Assembly (NCBI RefSeq): GCF_020873895.1
Contig: NZ_JAHWGT010000031.1
Span: 19,725-83,724, forward strand
Source of the DNA: Streptomyces sp. DH12
GTDB lineage: Bacteria; Actinomycetota; Actinomycetes; Streptomycetales; Streptomycetaceae
Length of the DNA: 64,000 nt
Direction: 5' to 3'
Positions within the stretch are counted from its first letter, which is position 1, and the number at the start of each line of letters is the position of its first letter. The position numbers were made by a program, and so were the translations under genes. Shown here in pieces: positions 1-8,076 of this stretch. The notes beneath the pieces were generated by a model. The model had not been told where the DNA came from. It was given only the letters and a program-made list of their open reading frames with translations, and did not search any database.

Positions 1-208
1 GCGCCATCCCCACCCGCGCCGGGCGCGGCAGGTCGGGCAGGAACTGGTCGACGGCGAACCCACCGCCCACCAGCGCCAGCCCGGTCCGCAGCCAGGCGAG
101 GAACGTCCGCTCGTTGGCGAGCGAGAACCGGTAGTCGGGCGTCTCGCCCTCCTCCCGCACCCGCTGCGGCGAGAACCACAGCCGTACGCTCCGCCCGAAG
201 TCACCCAC
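1..208 (-). CDS. DUF202/YidH-type membrane protein (3' end outside window)
   Basis: Partial: the gene enters from its start at 208 and runs off the left edge. The translation begins [14 protein letters not shown] and contains [20 protein letters not shown], the signature of the small DUF202/YidH inner-membrane family (charged N-terminus, NERTFLAW-R motif, then the first of usually three membrane helices). The GTG start at 208 is chosen because a TAGGGT -10 hexamer ends 6 bases upstream and there is no Shine-Dalgarno, so the gene is probably leaderless. Function of the family is unknown. The truncation comes from the window, not from a mutation. Confidence 0.8.
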   Translation of the reverse strand, partial: MGDFGRSVRLWFSPQRVREEGETPDYRFSLANERTFLAWLRTGLALVGGGFAVDQFLPDLPRPARVGMA

Positions 209-220
209 CCGATCACCCTA
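209..220 (-). promoter_or_regulatory. Leaderless -10 element for the DUF202 gene
   Basis: On the minus strand TAGGGT (complement of 215-220) is followed by six bases and then the GTG at 208. This is the TANNNT-N6-start arrangement of leaderless actinobacterial transcripts. No Shine-Dalgarno lies in between. Confidence 0.55.
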
Positions 221-246
221 ACCGGGCCGGCCCGGAGCCGGGCGCG

Positions 247-765
247 TCACCGCGCCGCCCGCAGCCTCTCCCACGCGGCCAGCCCGTCCGGCACCCACGG
301 CCACTCCGTCAGACGCTCCGCCAGCTCGGCCTCGGAGAGGAAGGCGTGCCAGGCGACCTCCTCGACCTGGGGCGAGACCGGCAGCGCGCAGCGCACCTCG
401 TACACCCGCGACCACCACGAGCCGCGGCCGCCGGGGCCGTCGTCGTACAGGAACGTCAGCACCGGCTCCGGGCGGGGCAGGCCGCGCACGCCGAGCTCCT
501 CCTCCGCCTCCCGCAGGGCGGCCGCGTCGTACGACTCGCCCGCGCCGACCACGCCGCCGACGAACATGTCGTACAGCGAGGGGAAGGCGAGCTTGGTCGC
601 CGTGCGGCGGTGCACGAAGATCCGGTCCTCGGCGTCGCGCGCCAGCACGAAGACGCAGCGGTGCCGCAGGCCGCGCGCGTACACCTCTCCTCGGGGCAGC
701 CGCCCCACCACCTCGTCGTGCTCGTCCACGACGTCGAGCAGCTCGTCGGCCGGGGATGCGTCCAT
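247..765 (-). CDS. NUDIX hydrolase
   Basis: 172 aa. A clear Nudix box is present: GGVVGAGE, then REAEEELGV after seven residues, fitting Gx5Ex7REUxEExGU, which binds the metal used to hydrolyse a nucleoside diphosphate linked to a variable group. The N-terminal part (ELLDVVDEHDEVVGRLPR) and RHRCVFVLAR resemble the YfcD/isopentenyl-diphosphate-isomerase-like Nudix subgroup, so the substrate cannot be assigned. Start ATG at 765 follows GGAAGGA at proper spacing. It is divergent from the flavoprotein at 901, with 135 bp between the two starts. Substrate is unknown. Confidence 0.88.
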   Translation of the reverse strand: MDASPADELLDVVDEHDEVVGRLPRGEVYARGLRHRCVFVLARDAEDRIFVHRRTATKLAFPSLYDMFVGGVVGAGESYDAAALREAEEELGVRGLPRPEPVLTFLYDDGPGGRGSWWSRVYEVRCALPVSPQVEEVAWHAFLSEAELAERLTEWPWVPDGLAAWERLRAAR

Positions 766-900
766 GTCGGGTCCTTCCGGTGCCTGGGCCGCGGGTTCCG
801 CGTATCCCGATGATCCTCCTTCCGTCCGCGAGGGTTGACGTGCCACCACCGCGTACCGAGGATCGGAGCACTTCGATCGACCCCCGGAAGGGCGGCCCCC

Positions 901-2556
901 ATGGCGTACGACGCTGACGTGATCGTGATCGGTGCGGGACTGGCCGGGCTGGTCGCCACCGCCGAACTCGTCGACGCCGGACGGAGCGTCATCCTCCTGG
1001 ACCAGGAGCCGGAGCGGTCCCTGGGCGGACAGGCCCACTGGTCCTTCGGCGGCCTCTTCCTCGTCGACTCGCCCGAACAGCGCCGCATGCGCGTCCGCGA
1101 CAGCCACGACCTGGCCCTCCAGGACTGGCTGGGCACCGCCGGCTTCGACCGTCCCGAGGACCACTGGCCCCGCCGGTGGGCGGAGGCGTACGTCGACTTC
1201 GCCGCCGGCGAGAAGCGCGCCTGGCTGCACCGCCAGGGCGTCCGCTTCTTCCCCGTCGTGGGCTGGGCCGAACGCGGCGGCTACGACGCCACCGGGCACG
1301 GCAACTCCGTCCCCCGCTTCCACATCACCTGGGGCACGGGCCCCGGCCTCGTCGCCCCCTTCGCCCGCCGGGTGCGCGCGGGCGTCGGCCGGGGCCTGGT
1401 CCAGCCGCGGTTCCGGCACCGCGTCACCGGCCTCGGCCGCACCGGCGGCGTCGTCGACACCGTCAGCGGCGAGGTCCTGGAGCCGTCCGACGCGGCCCGC
1501 GGGGCGGCCAGCAGCCGCGAGGTCGCCGGCGCGTTCGAGTACCGCGCCCAGGCCGTCGTCATCGCCTCCGGAGGCATCGGCGGCAACCACGACCTGGTCC
1601 GCGCCCAGTGGCCCGAGCGCCTGGGGACCCCGCCGGAGCGGCTGCTGTCCGGCGTCCCCGCGCACGTCGACGGGCTGATGCTCGGCATCGCGGAGAACGC
1701 CGGCGCCCACCTCGTCAACGGCGACCGCATGTGGCACTACACCGAGGGCATCGAGAACTGGGACCCGATCTGGGCCCGCCACGGCATCCGCATCCTCCCC
1801 GGCCCGTCCTCCCTCTGGCTCGACGCCCTCGGCCGCCGCCTGCCCGTGCCGCTCTTCCCCGGCTTCGACACCCTCGGCACGCTGGAGCACATCATGCGGA
1901 CCGGCCACGACCACACGTGGTTCGTCCTCGACCAGAGGATCATCGGCAGGGAGTTCGCCCTCTCCGGCAGCGAGCAGAACCCCGACCTCACCGGGAAGTC
2001 CCTCCGCGGCGTGCTGGAACGGGCCCGCGCCGACGTGCCCGCGCCGGTCCGGGCCTTCATGGAGCGGGGCGTCGACTTCGTCGTGGAACGCGACCTGTCC
2101 GCGCTCGTCCGCGGCATGAACAAGCTCACCGGCGAGCCGCTCGTCGACGAGGCCGCGCTGCGCCGCGAGATCGTCGCCCGCGACCGCGAGATCGCCAACC
2201 CGTTCACCAAGGACCTCCAGGTCACCGCCATCCACGGAGCCCGCAGGTACCTCGGCGACCGGCTGATCCGCACGGCCGCCCCACACCGCATCCTCGACCC
2301 GAAGGCCGGCCCCCTCATCGCGGTGCGCCTGGGCATCCTCACCCGCAAGTCGCTCGGCGGGCTGGAGACGGACCTCTCCTCGCGCGTCCTGACCGCCGCG
2401 GGCGAGCCCCTGCCCGGCGTGTACGCGGCGGGCGAGGCGGCCGGGTTCGGCGGCGGCGGCGTCCACGGCTACCGGGCCCTGGAGGGCACCTTCCTCGGCG
2501 GCTGCCTCTTCTCCGGCCGCGCGGCGGGCCGCGCGGCGGCCCGCGCGGTGGTCTGA
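901..2556 (+). CDS. FAD-binding dehydrogenase (KstD/fumarate-reductase-flavoprotein family)
   Basis: 551 aa. The N-terminus has the dinucleotide-binding fold VIVIGAGLAGLVATAEL with an acidic strand end (LLDQEPE), and the C-terminus has the second FAD contact GGGGVHGYRALEGTFLGG followed by an alanine/arginine-rich helix. These mark the FAD_binding_2 family that includes 3-ketosteroid-delta-1-dehydrogenases and fumarate reductase flavoproteins. GGIGGNHDLVRAQWP is typical of a predicted-oxidoreductase subgroup of unknown substrate. ATG at 901 is preceded by GGAAGGG. There is no signal peptide, so it is probably cytoplasmic. It stands alone, so the context gives no pathway. Confidence 0.85.
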   Translation: MAYDADVIVIGAGLAGLVATAELVDAGRSVILLDQEPERSLGGQAHWSFGGLFLVDSPEQRRMRVRDSHDLALQDWLGTAGFDRPEDHWPRRWAEAYVDFAAGEKRAWLHRQGVRFFPVVGWAERGGYDATGHGNSVPRFHITWGTGPGLVAPFARRVRAGVGRGLVQPRFRHRVTGLGRTGGVVDTVSGEVLEPSDAARGAASSREVAGAFEYRAQAVVIASGGIGGNHDLVRAQWPERLGTPPERLLSGVPAHVDGLMLGIAENAGAHLVNGDRMWHYTEGIENWDPIWARHGIRILPGPSSLWLDALGRRLPVPLFPGFDTLGTLEHIMRTGHDHTWFVLDQRIIGREFALSGSEQNPDLTGKSLRGVLERARADVPAPVRAFMERGVDFVVERDLSALVRGMNKLTGEPLVDEAALRREIVARDREIANPFTKDLQVTAIHGARRYLGDRLIRTAAPHRILDPKAGPLIAVRLGILTRKSLGGLETDLSSRVLTAAGEPLPGVYAAGEAAGFGGGGVHGYRALEGTFLGGCLFSGRAAGRAAARAVV

Positions 2557-2588
2557 TACGCCGCCGCCCCGGAGAAGTCCTCGTCACG

Positions 2589-2814
2589 GCACGCGACGAG
2601 GCACACCGCCTCCGGACGGTGACACGGCAGGCGCTCTGCCGGGTCAGGCTGCTCACCGACGACCAGGGGGGTGCTCCTCGCCGCCGAGCGGGCCTGTCGG
2701 TGCACGCGGGACGTGTCGACCGCGGACGACCAAACCGGGCGGGACGCGCTGGACGACCAGGCGAGAGACGCGATCGAGGCGTTCGTGGCCCGCGCTTCGC
2801 CACTGGTCCGCTGA
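2589..2814 (+). pseudogene. Possible frameshifted gene remnant
   Basis: Two adjoining frames look coding. One reads ARDEAHRLRTVTRQALCRV then LLTDDQGG from about 2589 to 2670. The next frame opens at GTG 2671 and gives 47 aa (VLLAAERACRCTRDVSTADD, ending AIEAFVARASPLVR, stop 2812-2814) with strong G/C third-position bias. Joined by a one-base shift in the G-run at 2665-2671 they would make one small helical protein. Nothing recognisable is encoded. It could equally be a short real ORF from 2671 or chance in GC-rich DNA. Confidence 0.25.
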
Positions 2815-2982
2815 CGTGCCGAGCAGATGCCCGCCGGCGCCCGTGGAGCGGGTCCGGCCCGGGGGCGGGGGTCACGGCGGCTGGTGGAACTGGGCCGTGC
2901 CCGCCTCGGAGCCGGCACGGACGACTCCCTTGTCCGGTGGCCCCCTCCGCCCTCCGCCCCGGCCTTCACCCTGGAGCCCTCT

Positions 2983-3504
2983 TTGCCCCTGCGGACAGGT
3001 AGTGCCATCCGCCTGACATCCCTGTTCCTGTCGACCGTGCTCACGGCCGCGACACTCACCGGTTGCACGCTGCTGGAACTCGCCAGGGACTGCGAGGGGA
3101 CCGCCCACCGGGTGAGGGAGGTGGCGGCGCTCGACATCCTCGACTCCCGCCCCGACGGGGCCGCCGCCGCCCGGGGGTTCGAGGAGGTGAACGCCGGCTG
3201 CTGGGCGGACAGCGGCGAGGTCGTGGTGTACGCCGACCGGACGTACGCCTTCCCCGGCACACGGGCCGAAGTGACCGCGCACTACCGGACGGCGGTGGTA
3301 CGGGACGGATGGATCCCTGGCCGCGAAGCCTTGCCCGGTGAGCTGTGCTTCACCAGAGAGGGCATGGCCCTGTGGATCGCCTTCCTCACCGCCGAGCGCC
3401 TCGAGGAGGACGGTCACGGAAGCCGTCCCGACCTCACCACCGGGGCCGGCTACTCGGTCGGCGTCGAGTCGTATGTGGGTAGCGGTGCCGAGGCGAGTTG
3501 CTGA
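2983..3504 (+). CDS. Small secreted lipoprotein, unknown function
   Basis: 173 aa from a TTG start at 2983 with GGAG seven bases upstream. The open frame extends 52 codons further but that part is low-complexity and has no signal peptide. From the TTG the protein starts with a basic stretch, a hydrophobic segment (LFLSTVLTAATL) and a lipobox TLTGC, so it is probably processed by signal peptidase II and anchored outside the membrane. The mature part has several cysteines (RDCEG, NAGCWAD, ELCFTR, ending EASC) that may form disulfides, and the segment RAEVTAHYRTAVVRDGW resembles small Streptomyces lipoproteins of unknown role. It converges on the membrane gene ending at 3723. Confidence 0.7.
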   Translation: MPLRTGSAIRLTSLFLSTVLTAATLTGCTLLELARDCEGTAHRVREVAALDILDSRPDGAAAARGFEEVNAGCWADSGEVVVYADRTYAFPGTRAEVTAHYRTAVVRDGWIPGREALPGELCFTREGMALWIAFLTAERLEEDGHGSRPDLTTGAGYSVGVESYVGSGAEASC

Positions 3505-3647
3505 CCTGCGATGGCCCGGGTCGCTCCCTCGCCGTGGTGGTCACCGGCGGTGGCCGGCCGGGCCGGACAAGACTGCCGAGTCCTGCCAAGCAGCCGTCAC
3601 GCTCGCCTCACTCCTGATGTGGGCGTGACACATCGACGACAGCCCTG

Positions 3648-3723
3648 GGCCCTGTCCGGAAAGTAGCGCCGTCTGCCCGGAGGACAGGCGCCGTGGCCCA
3701 GGCGGGACTTTCCGGACGGGGCC
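3648..3723. repeat. 76-bp element bounded by 17-bp inverted repeats
   Basis: The left arm 3648-3664 and right arm 3707-3723 are inverted copies with one mismatch in 17 (GGCCCTGTCCGGAAAGT against GGCCCCGTCCGGAAAGT). The right arm ends on the last base of the stop codon of the minus-strand gene. A smaller imperfect hairpin lies inside. It may act as a transcription terminator between convergent genes, but the 42-base loop is long for that. It also resembles the ends of a tiny non-autonomous insertion element. No target duplication is clear. Confidence 0.5.
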
Positions 3724-4352
3724 TAGGCCCGTTCCGCCCGTTCGCCGCGCCGGGGGGAGCCCGTCGACGCCGCGACCAGCCCCGCGGCGCCCAGCACGGC
3801 GGCGATCAGCGCCGCCGAGCCGCTGGCCGGGCCGTGGATGGACCACGCCCAGGTCTCGGGCGTGTTGTCCCAGCCCACGCCCAGCAGCAGCGTCGGCCCG
3901 AACATCGCGAGCGGCAGCAGCCAGGCCAGACCGCTGCCGAAGAGCCGGGCGCTGACCATCGCGAGGCCCAGGTACCCGACGACGTTGCGGACGGCCGCCC
4001 CCGTCATCCCGGCGGACGCGCCGGCGAGCAGCGGCAGGGCGGCCAGCACCGTCCCGTAGAGCAGCGTGGCCGCCATGTGCGCGGTACGGAGCAGCCGCAT
4101 CGGTCGGGCCGCCGTCTCCTCCAGGTCCGCCATGGGGGAGTACAGCGTCGTGGCGAGGACGACCGCGTGCACGACCGGCACCACCGCCGCCAGCGGCACG
4201 CTGTAGTCGACGAGGTGGCGCAGGTCGGGGAGGGACACCCGGCTCCCCGCGTACACCGCCGCCACGACGGCAACGCCCAGGCTGACCAGCGCGGCCCGCG
4301 GCACGTTGCGGCTGCGGCAGTAGGGCCCCAGCACGGCCCCGACGGCCGTCAC
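3723..4352 (-). CDS. Membrane protein of ABC-2 type exporter cassette (second membrane component)
   Basis: 209 aa with about six hydrophobic segments (for example AALVSLGVAVVAAVYAG, VPLAAVVPVVHAVVLATT, TLLYGTVLAALPLLAG) and a short basic C-terminus. The GTG start at 4352 overlaps the stop of the upstream membrane gene by four bases (GTGA), which implies translational coupling. It is the last gene of a four-gene unit: secreted protein, ATPase, large membrane protein, this protein. It probably forms the membrane part of an ABC-2-like transporter with the upstream gene. The substrate is unknown. Confidence 0.75.
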   Translation of the reverse strand: MTAVGAVLGPYCRSRNVPRAALVSLGVAVVAAVYAGSRVSLPDLRHLVDYSVPLAAVVPVVHAVVLATTLYSPMADLEETAARPMRLLRTAHMAATLLYGTVLAALPLLAGASAGMTGAAVRNVVGYLGLAMVSARLFGSGLAWLLPLAMFGPTLLLGVGWDNTPETWAWSIHGPASGSAALIAAVLGAAGLVAASTGSPRRGERAERA

Positions 4353-5767
4353 GACCCGGACCCACGGGCCGGCCCGGCGCCGCCCGGGGCGCCGCCGGGG
4401 GTGTCGCTCGGGGTGCCGGCCGCGCCCGGTGCCCCGGCCTTCGCGGGCGGTGCGGCGGCCTTCGGCAGCGCCGGCATCGGGCGGCAGGCCCGGACCGCTC
4501 CGGCCGCGTCCTCGATCCACCGGTCCTGCGCCGCGCGCGGCGCCGCCGTGAACCGCTGGAGCGCCGCGTCGAACTGCTCGCTCCAGAACGGCGCGGGCGA
4601 GCCCGCCCGGCCGCGGACGACCGCCTCCAGGAAGAACGTGCCGGGGTAGCCCCCGGTCTCCGCCATCAGCGGCAGGTCGCACCCGGACGGCGGCTGCGGC
4701 AGGGACGCAGACATCATCTGGTCCGTCAGGTCCTGCCGGCTCGTCCCGGGCGACATCACGGGCAGCTCCCCGGCCGTCGCCGGGTCGGCGGGCCGCAGCC
4801 CGCGCTCGTGGAAGGTGCGGTTGAGGCCCGGTACGGAGGCCAGCGCCGCGTCGACCGCCTCCACGGCGCCGCGGGCGGCCGGCAGCAGGTGCCGGTCGTC
4901 GGGCCACAGGCAGGCCGTCGTCCGGCCGGCCGTCGCGCAGGCGGGCCGGTCGGGTTGCGGGGTGTGCACGGCCCAGGCCAGCTCCGGCTGCGCGGGCCGG
5001 TACGTGACGAGCGTCCCGGCGCAGACAGCCGCGACGAGCACGGGCGGCAGGAGCGCCACGAGCCGCGGCCGGGTCGACCGGCGGCGCAGCAGGGCGGGCA
5101 GCGCCAGGAGGCACAGGGCGGCCGAGAGGCACCACGCCGCCGCCGTCAGCAGCCGCCCGGTGCGCGGTTGGAAGGCCATGTCCCAGTGCTCGTCGATCGC
5201 GGGGACGAGGGCGGCCGGGCCGGTCCCGTCCGCGCCGGAGAGGGCGAGGGCGACCAGGAGGCCGTACCAGGCGACGCCGACGAGCGGGGCGACGATCCGG
5301 GACGGGACGAGGCTGCCCGCGGCCACCCCGGCGGCGGCCTGCAGCCCGATCACGGCGGCGCCCAGCAGCAGCGGCGACCACACGGGCGCGGTCACGGCGC
5401 TGACCCCGGCGGTCCTCGCGTACGCGACGGCCGCGAACAGGGCGTACGCGGCCAGCGCCCACACCATGGCCGACGCCCACACCACGACGGCCTGGGTCCA
5501 GGCGCCCCGCGCGCCGGTCGCCGCCCAGTCGAGCGTGCCGAAGCGGTGCGTCCGGCCCGCGGTCCACGCGGCGGCGGCGCTCGTCATGGGGCCCATCACC
5601 ATGACGGCGAAGACCTGCACCTCGACGGCGGTCTGCGCCCACCAGCCGATCCAGTCGCTGGTCGACGCGTCGTCACCGGCGAAGTGCCACAGGCCGACCG
5701 CGGCGATGACGGCGGCGACCCACTTCGTCTCGCCGCGACGCATCTCGGTCCACAGCAGGCGTGTCAC
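4349..5767 (-). CDS. ABC-2-like permease with large C-terminal exported domain
   Basis: 472 aa. The first roughly 270 residues contain about seven hydrophobic segments (VAAVIAAVGLWHFAG, VFAVMVMGPMTSAAAAW, LLPPVLVAAVCAGTLV). The rest is soluble, with four cysteines (RPACATAGRTTACLW, SGCDLPL, VRACRPM) and an Ala/Pro/Gly-rich tail, and is predicted outside the membrane. The GTG start at 5767 overlaps the TGA of the ATPase gene (GTGA), and its own stop overlaps the next gene the same way. The exported cysteine-containing domain is unusual for an ABC-2 permease and may bind the substrate or the small secreted protein encoded first in the operon. Confidence 0.78.
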   Translation of the reverse strand: MTRLLWTEMRRGETKWVAAVIAAVGLWHFAGDDASTSDWIGWWAQTAVEVQVFAVMVMGPMTSAAAAWTAGRTHRFGTLDWAATGARGAWTQAVVVWASAMVWALAAYALFAAVAYARTAGVSAVTAPVWSPLLLGAAVIGLQAAAGVAAGSLVPSRIVAPLVGVAWYGLLVALALSGADGTGPAALVPAIDEHWDMAFQPRTGRLLTAAAWCLSAALCLLALPALLRRRSTRPRLVALLPPVLVAAVCAGTLVTYRPAQPELAWAVHTPQPDRPACATAGRTTACLWPDDRHLLPAARGAVEAVDAALASVPGLNRTFHERGLRPADPATAGELPVMSPGTSRQDLTDQMMSASLPQPPSGCDLPLMAETGGYPGTFFLEAVVRGRAGSPAPFWSEQFDAALQRFTAAPRAAQDRWIEDAAGAVRACRPMPALPKAAAPPAKAGAPGAAGTPSDTPGGAPGGAGPARGSGS

Positions 5768-6540
5768 AGCGCGGCCCCTTCCGGGCCGACGACGTGGAGG
5801 TAGCCGCTCTCCACGGTGCCGCCGTCGCCGGGCAGCGCGCACAGTTCCTCGACGGTGCCGGTGAACCGGACGCGCCCGTCGAGGAGGACGGCGACGCGGT
5901 CGCAGGTGTGGGCCACGTCCTCCGCGAGGTGGGTGCTCATCACCACCGCCGACCGGGTGCCCAGCTCGCGGATGAGGTCGCGGAACCCCACGCGCTGGGC
6001 CGGGTCGAGACCGACCGTCGGCTCGTCGAGCAGGACGAGGGCCGGGCGGTTGACGACCGCCTGGGCGATGCCGACGCGGCGCAGCATGCCGCCGGACAGC
6101 TCGCCCATGCGGCGGTCGGCGTACTTGTCCATGCCGACCAGGGCGAGCGCCTCGCGGGCCCGCTCCCTGCGCTCCCGGCCGGGCACCTTGCGCAGCCAGG
6201 CGGCGTACTCGGTGAACTCCAGCGCGGTGAAGCGCGGGTAGAACCCGAACGACTGCGGCAGCACCCCGATGCGCTCCCGTACCCGGCGAACGGTGCGGCG
6301 GTCCGCCGCCCGTTCGCCGAGAAGGGTGACGGCGCCCTCCGCGGGCGGCTGGGCGGTGGTGAGGAGGGAGAGCAGGGTGCTCTTCCCGGCGCCGTTCGGC
6401 CCGAGGAGGCCCGTCACGCCGGACGGGAAGGTCAGCGACACCCCGTCCAGCGCGGCGAGCGCCCCGTAGCGGACCGACACGGCCTCGACGGCCGCGACCG
6501 GCGGGGAGCCGGCCGCGGCGCGTTCGTTGCCAAGGGACAC
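5764..6540 (-). CDS. ABC transporter ATP-binding protein
   Basis: 258 aa. It has Walker A GLLGPNGAGKST, Q-loop GVLPQSFGFYPRFTA, signature LSGGMLRR, Walker B ALVLLDEPTVGLD and the H-loop histidine in VMSTHLAED, so it is a complete nucleotide-binding domain of the CcmA/NatA/BcrA exporter class. GTG start at 6540 is preceded by AGGAAC. The stop overlaps the permease start by four bases, and the secreted-protein gene ends 29 bp upstream, so all four are probably co-transcribed. It powers the transporter formed by the two downstream membrane proteins. Confidence 0.93.
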   Translation of the reverse strand: MSLGNERAAAGSPPVAAVEAVSVRYGALAALDGVSLTFPSGVTGLLGPNGAGKSTLLSLLTTAQPPAEGAVTLLGERAADRRTVRRVRERIGVLPQSFGFYPRFTALEFTEYAAWLRKVPGRERRERAREALALVGMDKYADRRMGELSGGMLRRVGIAQAVVNRPALVLLDEPTVGLDPAQRVGFRDLIRELGTRSAVVMSTHLAEDVAHTCDRVAVLLDGRVRFTGTVEELCALPGDGGTVESGYLHVVGPEGAAL

Positions 6541-6569
6541 GTTGTTCCTGTCGGTTCTGTCGTGCGGTG

Positions 6570-6992
6570 CTAGTTCTGCGCGTTCACGTAACCGTAGGCG
6601 CGGCTGCCGGGGATGCCGGCCCAGGTCGCCTTCGTGTAGTACTTCTTGTTCGTGCCGGTGCCGGCGTAGGAGCCGCAGCCGTACGCCGAAGAGTAGTTCT
6701 TCGACACGGACGCCTTCTTCGTGTCCGGCGCCCAGGAGACGTCCTCGTAGACGTAGCCGCTGAAGGTCTGGACGTGGCTGGTCGGGACGTCGCCGCAGGC
6801 ACGGGCCTTGCCGCTGCCCGGACCCGCCCAGCGGTCGCCGTCCTCCTTGCTGCCGGCGGTGGCTATGGCGAACGGCAGACGGCTGCCGCTGATCTCGCCC
6901 GCGATCGCGCTGAACGCCGGGACGACGACGGCGACGGCGGTGGCCGCCGCGACGACCGCGGTCCTGCCCTTGCCGGACATGAGGTTCCTCAT
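6570..6992 (-). CDS. Small secreted two-cysteine protein, first gene of ABC cassette
   Basis: 140 aa. ATG at 6992 follows AGGGGGAG. The N-terminus is a signal peptide: MRNLMSGKGR, hydrophobic AVVAAATAVAVVVPAFSA, likely cleavage near AIA-GE. The mature part of about 110 residues is rich in Tyr, Ser, Gly and Lys and has two cysteines (ARACGDV and AYGCGSY), probably joined in a disulfide. The end (NKKYYTKATWAGIPGSRAYG) is basic. It is a possible exported peptide, bacteriocin-like protein or partner of the transporter encoded 29 bp downstream. It lacks a convincing lactococcin-972 signature. Function is unknown. Confidence 0.75.
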   Translation of the reverse strand: MRNLMSGKGRTAVVAAATAVAVVVPAFSAIAGEISGSRLPFAIATAGSKEDGDRWAGPGSGKARACGDVPTSHVQTFSGYVYEDVSWAPDTKKASVSKNYSSAYGCGSYAGTGTNKKYYTKATWAGIPGSRAYGYVNAQN

Positions 6993-7074
6993 GCGCAACT
7001 CCCCCTGATTGCTTGTTCCTTGATCGGTCGCCATCGAGCCTAGGCAGCCGGTTCGGGTACGTCTGTGGCGGAGA

Positions 7075-7980
7075 TCACCATCGGCGCCGATCTGTCGTAA
7101 GGGCGGGATCTCGTTCATCCCTGGCCGGAAAGCGCCGGGTTGGTCGCCCTTCGTCGGAATCCTTCCGTCCGCCGGTTCCCGGCTCCTGCCGCTCTTCCGC
7201 CGCCGGGGTCGCCTGGTGGTGGTACATGCGCCACGGCGCCCCGGAGTCGTCCGCCGCCCGCCGCCACAGCGAGCTGCGGTACGCCCGCCGGCCCGCCGCC
7301 ACCGTCTCGTACGTCAGGTGCACGACGTCCGGCGCGAGCAGGACGCCCACCATGGCGGAGGGTTCGTAGCGGGCTCCCCGCGCGTCGCCGCCGGGCAGGT
7401 CGGGCAGCGCGGCGAGCAGCTCCTCGCGCCTCCAGCGCCGCCCCGACGCGCCGACCTCCGTGAACTCCGGGTCGAGGAGCCGCCCGGCCTCCTGCCGGGA
7501 GGACCGTACGGACGGCTCCAGCAGCCGCAGCTCACCCGCGACGGCCGCGGCCACCGGGTCGAGCGGTTCCACCACCCGGAACCGCTCGCACACCACCGGG
7601 GTCGCGTCGTCCACGGTGAACGCCGGGTCGCCGAGCAGGGCGCGCAGCTGTTCGCCATGCCAGAACCGCTCGTGCCCGGCCCGCCACTCGGCGACCGACC
7701 GGTGCCCCTCGCCCTCGTCGACGGCGTGCCGCAGGTCGACCTCGCCCAGCGGCACCACCCGCACCTCCGTAACCTCCACCACCGCGACGGGCCGACCGTC
7801 GGAGTCGATCAGCGCCGACCGCGACCCGGCGGCGGGGAGCGGCTCGCCCTCGGCCTCGTACGCGGCGAGCAGCCCGGTCGTGGCAGTCTTCGCCCCGGTC
7901 AGCACGGCGGCGACCAGCCGGTCGCGCAGCGGGCCCGGGAAGGCGAGCAGGTACGGGGGCAGGTGCGCGACGTCGCTCAT
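7075..7980 (-). CDS. ASCH-domain protein fused to a SnoaL/DUF4440-like domain
   Basis: 301 aa. Residues 1-140 form an ASCH domain (GAKTATTGLL, then VAVVEVTEVRVVPLGEVD and RFWHGEQLRALLGDPAF), a PUA-like beta-barrel believed to bind RNA or modified nucleosides. Residues about 150-255 (LRLLEPSVRSSRQEAGRLLD, DPEFTEVGASGRRW, WRMYHHQATP) match the small SnoaL/DUF4440 cone fold. The last 45 residues are a charged, disordered tail (EERQEPGTGGRKDSDEGRP) with poorer codon character, and the true end may be affected by sequence drift. ATG 7980 is chosen over an upstream in-frame codon because it opens the domain directly. Function is unknown. Confidence 0.75.
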   Translation of the reverse strand: MSDVAHLPPYLLAFPGPLRDRLVAAVLTGAKTATTGLLAAYEAEGEPLPAAGSRSALIDSDGRPVAVVEVTEVRVVPLGEVDLRHAVDEGEGHRSVAEWRAGHERFWHGEQLRALLGDPAFTVDDATPVVCERFRVVEPLDPVAAAVAGELRLLEPSVRSSRQEAGRLLDPEFTEVGASGRRWRREELLAALPDLPGGDARGARYEPSAMVGVLLAPDVVHLTYETVAAGRRAYRSSLWRRAADDSGAPWRMYHHQATPAAEERQEPGTGGRKDSDEGRPTRRFPARDERDPALTTDRRRW

Positions 7981-8076
7981 GGGCCGTAGCGTCACACACG
8001 GCCGCGCCGGGGCGCCCCCGGATTTCGGGAGGCCCCGGCGTCGCGGGTGCGGGAACGGCGCGGCGGGCGCCGGTGG

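Noticed and set aside
2827-3504. Longer start for the lipoprotein at 2827
   Set aside because: The extra 52 residues have no coding character and would bury the signal peptide.
6570-6992. Lactococcin-972-type bacteriocin assignment
   Set aside because: The gene context fits, but the typical family motif could not be seen, so it is kept as unknown.
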